Of a stretch of 64,000 nt of DNA, positions 20,505 through 28,947 are shown piece by piece. The stretch is from positions 920,211 to 984,210 of the forward strand of contig NZ_JAMTCR010000003.1 in NCBI RefSeq assembly GCF_024171945.1. Direction: 5' to 3'. The notes beneath the pieces were generated by a model, which saw nothing but the letters and a program-made list of their open reading frames with translations, was not told the DNA's origin and did not search any database. The stretch is from Actinokineospora globicatena (GTDB lineage: Bacteria > Actinomycetota > Actinomycetes > Mycobacteriales > Pseudonocardiaceae). The translations under genes were made by a program, and so were the position numbers. Numbering within the stretch: the first letter of the stretch is position 1; the number at the start of each line of letters is the position of its first letter.

Positions 20505-21688
20505 CCGCCGTGGTGCCCGAGTTCCCGATGGCCCGCAGCCACCCGCTCGACCCGCCGCCGCAGTACCGGTCGCTGAGCCGCGACCAGCCCGTCGTCCGGG
20601 TCGCCACGCCGCGCGGGCCCGCGTGGCTGGTGACCCGGCACGAGGACTGCACCGCGGTGCTGACCGACCCCACGTTCAGCTCCGACCCGCGCACCCCCGG
20701 CTTCCCCAGCTACATGGCCGGGGACGTGCCCCCGCCGCCGGGGTTCTTCCTGCAGCTCGACCCGCCGGACCAGCCCCGGCTGCGCCGCCTGGTGACCCGG
20801 GAGTTCCTGGTGGGCCGGATGGAGGCGCTGCGGCCCAGGATGCGCGAGGTGCTCGACGAGCTCGTCGACGGGTTGCTCGCCCGCGGCACCCGCGCCGAGC
20901 TGGTCGCCGACCTGGCCTACCCGATGGCGGCCACGATGATCTGCGAGCTGCTCGACGTGCCCACCGCGGACCAGGAGATCTTCGTCGGCCTCACCGACAC
21001 CATCTTGGACCGGGCCTCGACCCCTGAGCAGACCACCCGGGCGGCCGCGGAGCTGATGGCCTACTTCGACGGTCTGGTCACGGCGAAGAAGCAGGCCCCC
21101 AAGGACGACCTGTTCGGCAGGTTGATCCGCCAGGAGCGCGACGAGCAGCTGACCCACGAGGAGCTGGTGGGGCTGGCGGCGCTGCTGCTGCTCTCCGGCT
21201 ACGACACCATGGCGCAGATGATCGGCCTGGGTGTGCTGACCCTGCTCGAGCACCCCGACCAGCTCGCCGAACTGCGCGCCGACCCGTCGCTGATGCCCGC
21301 CGCGGTCGAGGAGATGATGCGCTACCTGTCGATCAACCACGCCGGGCTGCCCAGGGCCGCCACCGCGGACGTGGTCGTCGGCGGACAGCTGATCAAGGCG
21401 GGCGACGGGGTGCTGGTGATGCTCAACGCCGCCAACCGCGACGCGGCGGTCTTCGCCGACCCCGACGTGTTCGACATCCACCGCGCCGCGGTGAACCGGC
21501 ACATCGGCTTCGGCCACGGGTTCCACAAGTGCATCGGGCTCACCCTGGCCCGCGTCGAGCTGACCACGGTGTTCACCGGCCTGTTCGACCGGATCCCCGG
21601 CCTGCGGGTGCCCACCGCCATCGACGAGCTGCCGTTCCGCCACGACATGGTGCTCTACGGCGTGCGCGAACTGCCGGTCGAGTGGTGA
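20501..21688 (+). CDS. cytochrome P450 (CYP105-like bacterial class)
   Basis: 395 residues; the ATG overlaps the reductase stop by 4 nt. Motifs: the C-helix region PPDQPRLRRLVTREF, I-helix SGYDTMAQ with the Asp-Thr pair, ExxR as EEMMR, and heme loop FGHGFHKCIG with Cys near residue 344. It is a soluble bacterial P450 dependent on external ferredoxin and reductase, which the cluster does not encode. Its position inside the operon makes it a probable tailoring hydroxylase or epoxidase for the acyl-dipeptide or a PCP-bound intermediate. Which atom it oxidises cannot be read from sequence. Confidence 0.94.
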   Translation: MTAVVPEFPMARSHPLDPPPQYRSLSRDQPVVRVATPRGPAWLVTRHEDCTAVLTDPTFSSDPRTPGFPSYMAGDVPPPPGFFLQLDPPDQPRLRRLVTREFLVGRMEALRPRMREVLDELVDGLLARGTRAELVADLAYPMAATMICELLDVPTADQEIFVGLTDTILDRASTPEQTTRAAAELMAYFDGLVTAKKQAPKDDLFGRLIRQERDEQLTHEELVGLAALLLLSGYDTMAQMIGLGVLTLLEHPDQLAELRADPSLMPAAVEEMMRYLSINHAGLPRAATADVVVGGQLIKAGDGVLVMLNAANRDAAVFADPDVFDIHRAAVNRHIGFGHGFHKCIGLTLARVELTTVFTGLFDRIPGLRVPTAIDELPFRHDMVLYGVRELPVEW

Positions 21689-22437
21689 CCCACCCACCGG
21701 TCCGGCTCGTCCTGCTCCACCACGCGGGCGGGTCCAGGCTGGCCTACCGCGGCTGGGAACGGCACCTGCCCGTCGAGTGGGAGGTGCGCGCGCTCGACGC
21801 CCCCGGTCGCGGCCTGGCGCACGGGCTGCCCCTGGCGCCGCGCGTCGACGACATGGCGCTGTCGCTGCTCGACCGGGCGCTCGATGGGCTCGACCGGCCG
21901 CTGGCGCTGTTCGGGCACAGCATGGGCGCCGCCGTCGCGGCCAGGATGGCCGGGCTGCTGCGCGCCGGTGCCGGGCCCGCGCCGGTGTGGCTCGGCCTGT
22001 CCGGGTGGACGGCGCGCCCGGGCCGGGGTCGCGCCGTGGCCGAGGCGATGACCGACGACGAGGTCGTCGACCTGGTCGCGGGACTCGGCGGGACCCCGAG
22101 CGAGGGGCTCGGCGACCCGCTGTGGCGGCGGATGGTGCTCCCCGCCCTGCGCGCCGACCTCGCCGCCATGGCCGGGTTCGACCCGCTCGTCGACACCGAC
22201 TGGTTGCACGTGCCGGTGTCGGTCTTCGGCGGCCGCGACGACCCCGCCGTCAGCCAGGCCAGGCTGGCCGCCCTCGGCGCCGCAGCGCACCGGTTGGTCG
22301 GGGTGCACGTGCACCCCGGCGGCCACTTCTACCTCACCGAGCGGGCCGGGGTGCTGGCCGGGCAGATCACCGACGACATCCGGGAAGCGCTGCGTGCGAC
22401 GACCCGCGATCCGCGACTCACCACGAGGGGTACCTGA
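21685..22437 (+). CDS. type II thioesterase
   Basis: 250 residues from the GTG at 21685, which overlaps the P450 stop. Typical TEII features: LVLLHHAGGSRLAYRGWE at the start, LDAPGRG, the nucleophile elbow FGHSMGAAVAARM, VFGGRDDP around the catalytic Asp, and the C-terminal catalytic His in HPGGHFYL. Such enzymes hydrolyse stalled or mis-primed acyl groups from carrier proteins. There is no TE domain on either NRPS protein, and release is assigned to the reductase, so an editing role is the most likely. Confidence 0.92.
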   Translation: MTHPPVRLVLLHHAGGSRLAYRGWERHLPVEWEVRALDAPGRGLAHGLPLAPRVDDMALSLLDRALDGLDRPLALFGHSMGAAVAARMAGLLRAGAGPAPVWLGLSGWTARPGRGRAVAEAMTDDEVVDLVAGLGGTPSEGLGDPLWRRMVLPALRADLAAMAGFDPLVDTDWLHVPVSVFGGRDDPAVSQARLAALGAAAHRLVGVHVHPGGHFYLTERAGVLAGQITDDIREALRATTRDPRLTTRGT

Positions 22438-22438
22438 C

Positions 22439-23695
22439 GTGTCCAAGACGGCGTTCTTACTCGCGGGCCAGGGGGCCTTCCGACCGGGGATGTTCGCCGC
22501 CGAGCCCGGCGCGGCCGATCTGGCGGACCTGTTCGACGCTGCCGACGCGGTCGCGGCCGAGTTCGGCGCGGCGCCGGTGCGCGGGCACCTGCTCGACCCG
22601 ACCGGCCCGACGAGCGCGGAGCTGGCGGGTGCTGACCCGTTCACGTCGCAGCTGGTCGTGTTCGTCGCCGCGCTCGGCGAGTACCGGCGGGCGGCCCGCG
22701 CGGCCGTGCCCGACGTGCTCGTGGGGCACAGCCTGGGCGAGTTGGCCGCGGTGACCGCGGCGGGGGCCTTCGACGTGGCCGACGCGCTGCGCCTGGTGTG
22801 CCACCGGTCGTCCGCGTTGGCCGAGTCGGTGACCGTACCGGGCGGGATGCTGTCAGTGGAGCTGTCGGCGGAGCGGGCCGCGCACGTGGTGGGAGCCGTG
22901 GGTGACCACAGGGCCGTGGTGGCCGTGCGCAACGCGCCGACGCGCACCGTCGTCGCGGGCCCGGACACGGCACTGGAGTCGGTGCGGGCCGTCGCGGCCG
23001 CGCTGGGTGCGACGACCGTGCGGCTTCCCGCGCCCTACGCCTACCACTCCCCCGGGCTGGCGGTGGCGGCCGAGCGGTTCGCCGGGCACGCCGCGGCTGT
23101 GCGGCAGCGGCCGCTGCGGGCGCGGGTGTACTCGCCGGTGCTGGGCAGGTACGTCGTGGACACCGACGACCTCGGTGCCCTGCTCGTGCGGCACCTGACG
23201 ACACCGGTCGACTTCCTCGCCGCGGTGCGCCACCTGCACGCCGACGGGCTGGCCGCGGTGGTCGAGTGCGGACGCGGCGGGCTGGGCAAGCTGGTCACCG
23301 CCACCGTTCCCGGGGTCAGTGTCCTCGACGCGACCGCAGTCGACGGTGGCACGGTGGTCGACGGCGGCACCGCACCGGAAGCCGCGGCCGTGCCGGTGGT
23401 CGTGGCCGAACCGGCGCCGATCGCCCGCCAGGATGTGGGTGCGGTGACCGAGCGGCTGCGGGTGCTCTACGCGACCGCGCTGCAGTACCCGTTGGAGGCC
23501 GTGGACCCGGAGGCCGACCTGGAAGCCGAGCTCGGCGTCGACTCGCTCAAGCGGGCCGAGATGCTGGGCCGGGTCGGCAGCGAGTTCGGGCTGCCCCCCT
23601 CGGTCAACGACGGCCGGTTCCTGGCCCACGCCACGCTGGCCGAGCTCGCGGACATGGTCGCGGTGACCCTCGCCGCCCAGGGCGCCGCCCGATGA
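22439..23695 (+). CDS. free-standing acyltransferase-ACP didomain protein, PUFA-synthase type
   Basis: 418 residues from the GTG at 22439, one base after the thioesterase stop. The acyltransferase occupies about 1-300: AFLLAGQGAFRPGM, GHSLGE (Ser98), a YAYHSP stretch at the position of the HAFH/YASH specificity motif, and VECGRGGLGK. An Ala/Val-rich linker leads to an ACP (about 335-415) with LGVDSLKRAEML (Ser369), close to the LGIDSIKRVEIL motif of PUFA-synthase carrier domains. It probably loads malonyl units onto its own ACP for the KS-CLF-KR-DH protein encoded next. The growing chain would be carried on this ACP and passed to the starter C domain. Confidence 0.9.
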   Translation: MSKTAFLLAGQGAFRPGMFAAEPGAADLADLFDAADAVAAEFGAAPVRGHLLDPTGPTSAELAGADPFTSQLVVFVAALGEYRRAARAAVPDVLVGHSLGELAAVTAAGAFDVADALRLVCHRSSALAESVTVPGGMLSVELSAERAAHVVGAVGDHRAVVAVRNAPTRTVVAGPDTALESVRAVAAALGATTVRLPAPYAYHSPGLAVAAERFAGHAAAVRQRPLRARVYSPVLGRYVVDTDDLGALLVRHLTTPVDFLAAVRHLHADGLAAVVECGRGGLGKLVTATVPGVSVLDATAVDGGTVVDGGTAPEAAAVPVVVAEPAPIARQDVGAVTERLRVLYATALQYPLEAVDPEADLEAELGVDSLKRAEMLGRVGSEFGLPPSVNDGRFLAHATLAELADMVAVTLAAQGAAR

Positions 23696-26600
23696 CCGCG
23701 CGCGCCGTGGTCGTGATCGGGTCCGACGCGCTCGCGGCCGCACTCGCCGCGACAGGCAGGTCGGTGTCCACTGTGGAGCCAGGTGGTGTCGTCCCGGACG
23801 GCGCCGCGGCGGTGCACGTCGCCGACGAGAGCACCTACCCGATGGGCCAGGTGATGCGTGTCGTGCGCGCGGGCGGCTTGTCGGTGGTGGTCGCGGACAC
23901 CCGGGTCGACTCCACAGAGGACTGGCCCGCGCACGGTGGTCCGGCTGCCGTTCGCGCGGCGGTGGAGCGGCTCGGTGCCGAGGTCATGGTGAACGCGGTG
24001 ACCGTGGTCGGCCCACGCGACCGCGAGGTCGGTGCCGCGGTCGCCGCGGCAGTCGCGTTCCTCGCCGACGCCGAACTCCTGCGCGGCCAATGCCTGAGCA
24101 TCGACGCCACCTCGGCACCGAAGACCACAGTGGACAGACCGGCGGTCGTGCGCACGGCGGAGCGGGCCGACCCGGCGGCGGTCGTCGTGGTCGGCATGGG
24201 CCTGGTCCTGCCGGGCGCCGACTCACCGGAGCGGTTCTGGGACCTGCTGCACAGCGAGCGGACCGTGTTCGGCGAACCGGGCGACCGAATCGACCTCGAC
24301 CACGTCTACTCCAGTGACCCCACCGCGGCCGACCGGACCTACTCCCGCGTGTCCGGGTTCATGGCGCCGGATCCCGGCACCGCACCGGGCGTCGACTTCA
24401 CCGAGGGCTGGCTGCGCCGGAGCATCGCCCAGGCCGTGGCGACCGTGACCACGACGCCCGCCGACCGGCACCTGTTCGCCGTCGGCCTCACCGCGGACGG
24501 CAGCCACCACCTCGAGCAGAGCATGGTCGTGCGCCGGGTGCGCGACCTGCTCGGCGAGCGGCTCGACCCGGACACCGACCGGCGCCTGCGCGAGCTCTAC
24601 CCGCTCGCCGCCGACTCCCCCGAACACCTGCTGCCCTACCGCATCGCGCGCCGCGCCGCCGCGGACCTCCCCGCGGACTCCGAGATCGTCGTCGTCGACA
24701 CCGCGTGCTCGTCGTCGCTCTACAGCATCGACATCGGCGCGCGTGCCCTGCGCGCGGGCGAGACCGACATCGCGGTGTGCGGCGGCGCGTTCGCCGTCGG
24801 CGTGCAGAACCTGGTGCTGTTCGCCAAACTGCGCGGCCTCTCCCGCTCCGGCGCGGTCCGGCCGCTCGACGCCCGCGCCGACGGTGTCCTGTTCACCGAC
24901 GGCGCCGCGGTGCTCGCCCTCAAGACCCTCGCCAGGGCCCGCGCCGACGGCGACACCGTGCTCGGGCACGTCGCGGGGTTCGGCGGGTCCTCCGACGGCA
25001 AGGGCAAGGCGATCTACGCGCCGAACCCGGCCGGGCAGCGGATCGCGCTGCGCCGCGCCTGGGCCGCGGCGGACGTGGACCCCACCGGCATCGACTGGGT
25101 CATCGCGCACGCCACCGGCACCCCCGCGGGCGACCGCGCCGAACTGGCCGTGCTCAGCGAACTCGGCGGATCCGGGGGCTGGACGGTGTCGTCGAACAAG
25201 TCCGTGGTCGGGCACACCGGGTGGGCCGCGGGCGCGGTCTCGGCCGTGCACGCCCTGCTCGCCTTGCGCCACAGCAGGATCCCGGCGCAACGGCACTTCA
25301 CGGGCCTGCCCGCCGGTGTCGACCCGGCCGCGCCGATCACCGTGCCGACCAGCGACCGCGCCTGGCCCGCCGGTGACCGCGCGCGGACCGTGGCGATCTC
25401 GGCCATGGGCTTCGGCGGCACCAACGGGCACCTGCTGCTCACCGACACCATCCCGGCCGCCCCGGAGGCGCAGGCACCCGACGCGCTCGACGACGTCGTG
25501 GTCGCCGGGTGGTCCGCGCACCTGCCAGGGGCCCCGGACCGCGACCGGATCGGCGCGTGGCTGCGCGGTGGACCCGCCGACTGGCCGACCCGGTTCCCCG
25601 ACGACTACCCGCTGCCGACCCCGGTGCAGATGCGGCTGACGCCCTCGGCCATCGCCGCGATGGACCGCAGCCAGGTGATCGCCGTGCGGTGCGCCGACGA
25701 CCTCGCCGGGGACTGGTTCGCGGGCACCGGCCTGGCCGAGCGGACCGGGGTCTTCGTCGGGCACAGCGGGCCGACGACGGCCGCCGTGCACCACGACACC
25801 CGCGCCTACCTCGCCGACCTGGCCGCCCGCGGCGGCATCGACGGGTTCACCGACCTGGTGGCGGGCCCGGCGCTGGCCGCGGTGCCCGCCGCGACCGAGG
25901 ACTCCTACCCCGGGCTGATGCCCAACATCATCCCGGCGCGGATCGCGCAGCGGCTCGACCTGCACGGCCCGAACATGGCGCTCGACGCCGGACTGGACTC
26001 CTTCACCTCGGCGCTGGTCACCGCTGCCCGCTCGGTGCGCGACGGCGAGATCGACCTGGCGTTCGTCGTCGGTGTCGCGGCCGCCGCGGAGCAGGTCACC
26101 CCGCGCGACGGCCGCGAACCCGCGGAGGCCGCCGTCGGTGTCGTCCTGACCCGGGGCGCTGTCGCCGACGAGCACGGACTGCCCCGGCTGGCCGTGGTCG
26201 AGGTCGGCGGGGAACCGGCACCAGCGCTGGACGCCAACCGCGACCGCGTGCACCACGGCGCGGAAGGCGCCGTGGAACTGTTGCGGGTACTGCACTCCGC
26301 CACCGGCCGAACAGCTCTCGCCGCGCAGGAGGACACCCGCACGCCCCCAGTGGCGGTAACAGCGGCGAAGCGGGAACCCGGGCTCCGCGACGTCCTCACC
26401 CGCCACGCCCTCGATCTGCGGCCGACACCCGCGCGAGCACACCGGCCCCCGATGCCCGCCATCCCACTGGACTGCGTCGTGGTCACGGACAAACCCGACG
26501 CCTTCCACCGGCGGGCCACGGTCGTGCTCGGTCTGGACACCGACCCGACCACCGTCTCCGCGCTGGTGGGCGGGGCACGGCACGTGCGGACCGTGCTCAC

Positions 26601-28752
26601 CTCGGGCGGGTCGTTCGAGGACGCCCTGACCGCCAACGACCTCACCTTCGCCGTCATCCGGGCACTGGTCGAGCCGCTCGCGGCGGGCGGCAGCGTCGGC
26701 GCGCTGCTGCTCGACGGCTTCGACGGCGAGGTCCCCCGCGCCGACACCGGCCTGACCACGGGCCTGCTGCGCAGCGTCGAGTCGGAACTGCCCGGCTGCC
26801 TGGTGTTCGCGGTGATCACCGACGCCGCGGACCTGCCGACCGGTCTCGCCGCCCTGGCCGCCGAGAGCGGCAACCACCGCCACCTCCCGGTCACCTACCT
26901 GCGCGCGGGGCAGCGCTGGGAACTCGTCCCCCGCCCGGTGCAGGCGCCTCCCACCGGCGCGCCGCTGGATGTGGTCGCCGACCCGGTCGTGCTGGCCACC
27001 GGAGGCGCCAGGGGTATCACCGCGCGGTTGGTGGGGGAACTGCTCGCGGGCACGACACCCCGGTCGGTCTGGTTGGTCGGCACCGCACCGGAACCCGACC
27101 CGGGCACACCCCAGCGACCACCGGACAAGGCGGTCGCGCTGCGCGACCTGATGAGCCGGTTCCCCGGCGAGAACCTGGCCGCCCTCAACCGCCGCCACAC
27201 CGACGCGGTGCGCGACGTCGAACGGGCCGCGACGATCCGGGGACTGCGCGAGCGCCTCGGCGCCGACCGCGTGCACTACCGCCGCTGCGACGTGCGTGAC
27301 GCTGCCCAGGTCGCCGCGCTCGTCGACGAGATCACCGGCACCGACGGCGGGGTCGACGTCGTCGTGCACGGCGCGGGCCTGGTGCGCAGCACCGCGCTGG
27401 CCCGCAAGGACCTCGCCGACTACCGGCTCGTGCGGGACGTGAAGGTCCGCGGCGACCGCAACCTGCGCGCCGCCCTGGCCACCCGGCCGCCCGCGCTGTG
27501 GTGCGCGCTGAGTTCGGTCGGCTCGTTCATCGGGATGCGCGGCGAGGCCGACTACCAGGCGGGCAACGAGTACCTCGTGCTGGCCGCCGCCACGGGCCGC
27601 GCGGCGGGCCGCGACGAACTCGCCATCGTGTCCGGGCTGTGGGTCGAGTCGGGCATGGCGTCCGGTTACGCCACCACGACCCCGTTCACCTCGGGGCTCG
27701 CCGACTTCACCCAACTGTCCGACGGCCAAGGCGTGGAGTTCTTCCGCGCCGAGCTAGCTGGACGCGGTGACCCGGCAGGCGCGCTCGCCACCACCTGGCT
27801 GGGCACCGCCGAATGGGCGACGCTGCACCGAAACGCCCCCGGCCTGCGCGAGCACGGCGCCGTGAGACCACCGGTTTTCCTCACCGCACCGGGAAAACAG
27901 GACGAAGTGGGAACAACCTGGCGGTGCTCCATCGAACTGGTCGAGCACCCGTGGCTGCTCGACCACACCGTGGACGGGCGGCCAACCGTGCCCGCCACCG
28001 TCATCGTGCAGATCGCCGCCGAGGCCGCGGCGGCGCTCGGCGGCGGACTGGTCGCGGTGCGGTTCACCGACATCGTGTTGTCGAGCTTCATCCGCGCGCC
28101 CGAGTCGAACTGGCCCCGTCACCTGCTGGTCACCGCGAGCCGCGAGGACGACCGGGTGCTGGTGCGCGTGTCCAGCGCGCCATCGGGCCCGGTGCCCGCC
28201 CGCGAACACGCGCGACTGACCGCGCACTTGGCCGCCGAGCACACCGCGGCACCGCCTGTTGTGCACAGCGGGCCGCCGGGGACGCCGGTCCCCGACGTCT
28301 ACCAACTCGGCGGTTCGGTCCGGCTGCGCGGGATCTTCGGTGGCCTCACCGACGCCCGCCTGCACGGCGGTGGCGGCTCGGCCCGGTTCGCGATGCCGGT
28401 GCGCGGCACCCCGCTCGACCGGTTCACCGTGCCCAGCGCGGCACTCGACGCCCTGCTGCGCACCTCGGTCCTGCGCGGCGGCGATTCGCGCGCGATCGCG
28501 GTGATGGTGCCGACCGCCATTGCCGCCATCGACATCCACGCCCCGGGAAACGACGTCGACTGGGACATCCGGTGCTCCGGGGAAATCACGCTGCGGTACC
28601 GTACGAACACGCTCACGGGTTCCGACGAATGCGTCGCCACAACACCCGATGGCGCGGTCCTGGCGAAGGTGCGGGGAATTTCGTCCGTTTCCCGGGAGGA
28701 ACACGAAATGCCTGCCGTGAATGGCCGGACCGGCGCGGCGGCGCCGCGGTGA
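23692..28752 (+). CDS. iterative PKS: (SDR-like)-KS-CLF-KR-DH, PUFA/heterocyst-glycolipid synthase type
   Basis: 1686 residues; the ATG overlaps the previous stop by 4 nt. Residues 1-150 look like a degenerate Rossmann/SDR fold that ends in GQCLSIDA. The ketosynthase (about 160-590) is complete: DTACSSSL with Cys339, His473 (HATGT) and His508 (VGHTG). A second KS-like domain (about 600-990) has Leu768 where the Cys should be (LDAGLDSF), as expected for a chain-length-factor-like partner. The KR (about 1095-1330) has ATGGARGI and Ser1274/Tyr1288 (SSVGSF, DYQAGN). A hot-dog dehydratase follows (about 1395-1660; HTVDGRPTVP, His1425). There is no AT, ACP or enoyl reductase; AT and ACP come from the preceding gene. 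Without ER the product should stay unsaturated or hydroxylated. The best comparison is with PfaA/PfaC and HglE-type synthases. Confidence 0.92.
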   Translation: MTARAVVVIGSDALAAALAATGRSVSTVEPGGVVPDGAAAVHVADESTYPMGQVMRVVRAGGLSVVVADTRVDSTEDWPAHGGPAAVRAAVERLGAEVMVNAVTVVGPRDREVGAAVAAAVAFLADAELLRGQCLSIDATSAPKTTVDRPAVVRTAERADPAAVVVVGMGLVLPGADSPERFWDLLHSERTVFGEPGDRIDLDHVYSSDPTAADRTYSRVSGFMAPDPGTAPGVDFTEGWLRRSIAQAVATVTTTPADRHLFAVGLTADGSHHLEQSMVVRRVRDLLGERLDPDTDRRLRELYPLAADSPEHLLPYRIARRAAADLPADSEIVVVDTACSSSLYSIDIGARALRAGETDIAVCGGAFAVGVQNLVLFAKLRGLSRSGAVRPLDARADGVLFTDGAAVLALKTLARARADGDTVLGHVAGFGGSSDGKGKAIYAPNPAGQRIALRRAWAAADVDPTGIDWVIAHATGTPAGDRAELAVLSELGGSGGWTVSSNKSVVGHTGWAAGAVSAVHALLALRHSRIPAQRHFTGLPAGVDPAAPITVPTSDRAWPAGDRARTVAISAMGFGGTNGHLLLTDTIPAAPEAQAPDALDDVVVAGWSAHLPGAPDRDRIGAWLRGGPADWPTRFPDDYPLPTPVQMRLTPSAIAAMDRSQVIAVRCADDLAGDWFAGTGLAERTGVFVGHSGPTTAAVHHDTRAYLADLAARGGIDGFTDLVAGPALAAVPAATEDSYPGLMPNIIPARIAQRLDLHGPNMALDAGLDSFTSALVTAARSVRDGEIDLAFVVGVAAAAEQVTPRDGREPAEAAVGVVLTRGAVADEHGLPRLAVVEVGGEPAPALDANRDRVHHGAEGAVELLRVLHSATGRTALAAQEDTRTPPVAVTAAKREPGLRDVLTRHALDLRPTPARAHRPPMPAIPLDCVVVTDKPDAFHRRATVVLGLDTDPTTVSALVGGARHVRTVLTSGGSFEDALTANDLTFAVIRALVEPLAAGGSVGALLLDGFDGEVPRADTGLTTGLLRSVESELPGCLVFAVITDAADLPTGLAALAAESGNHRHLPVTYLRAGQRWELVPRPVQAPPTGAPLDVVADPVVLATGGARGITARLVGELLAGTTPRSVWLVGTAPEPDPGTPQRPPDKAVALRDLMSRFPGENLAALNRRHTDAVRDVERAATIRGLRERLGADRVHYRRCDVRDAAQVAALVDEITGTDGGVDVVVHGAGLVRSTALARKDLADYRLVRDVKVRGDRNLRAALATRPPALWCALSSVGSFIGMRGEADYQAGNEYLVLAAATGRAAGRDELAIVSGLWVESGMASGYATTTPFTSGLADFTQLSDGQGVEFFRAELAGRGDPAGALATTWLGTAEWATLHRNAPGLREHGAVRPPVFLTAPGKQDEVGTTWRCSIELVEHPWLLDHTVDGRPTVPATVIVQIAAEAAAALGGGLVAVRFTDIVLSSFIRAPESNWPRHLLVTASREDDRVLVRVSSAPSGPVPAREHARLTAHLAAEHTAAPPVVHSGPPGTPVPDVYQLGGSVRLRGIFGGLTDARLHGGGGSARFAMPVRGTPLDRFTVPSAALDALLRTSVLRGGDSRAIAVMVPTAIAAIDIHAPGNDVDWDIRCSGEITLRYRTNTLTGSDECVATTPDGAVLAKVRGISSVSREEHEMPAVNGRTGAAAPR

Positions 28753-28850
28753 GCACCCGGGCGGACCAAGACGCGCGCGGGACCACACAGCGAGACAGGT
28801 GCGGCACCGCGCAGCGGGACACGCGCGGCGACAGGTGCGGGACCGCGCGC

Positions 28851-28895
28851 CGAGACAGCCGAGACAGCCGAGACAGCCGAGACAGCCGAGACAGC
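28851..28895 (+). repeat. five perfect tandem copies of a 9-bp unit
   Basis: The 9-mer cgagacagc occurs five times without mismatch at 28851-28895. Just upstream, two imperfect copies of a longer unit containing gacaggtgcgg and accgcgc occur (about 28795 and 28830). The array lies in the PKS-exporter spacer and is a candidate for length variation between strains. Confidence 0.9.
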
Positions 28896-28902
28896 ACCGT
28901 GC

Positions 28903-28920
28903 CCGGGCCGCGGTGCCCGG
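28903..28920 (+). terminator. small GC hairpin before the exporter gene
   Basis: CCGGGC (28903-28908) pairs with GCCCGG (28915-28920) around a 6-nt loop, directly after the 9-bp array and 27 bp before the exporter start. It may weaken read-through from the PKS gene or be an mRNA processing site. No T-tract is present. Confidence 0.35.
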
Positions 28921-28947
28921 TACCACCGCCAGCAGAAGGAGAACCAC

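Noticed and set aside
22439-23695. Malonyl- versus methylmalonyl-specificity call for the AT
   Set aside because: The YAYHSP motif is neither a clear HAFH nor YASH type, so no substrate is assigned beyond the family expectation of malonyl.
24223-27729. A 1168-codon minus-strand frame opposite the PKS gene
   Set aside because: Same antisense shadow effect; no domains, and KS/KR/DH motifs are on the + strand.
28851-28895. CRISPR array
   Set aside because: The repeats are 9 bp, directly adjacent, with no spacers and no cas genes.
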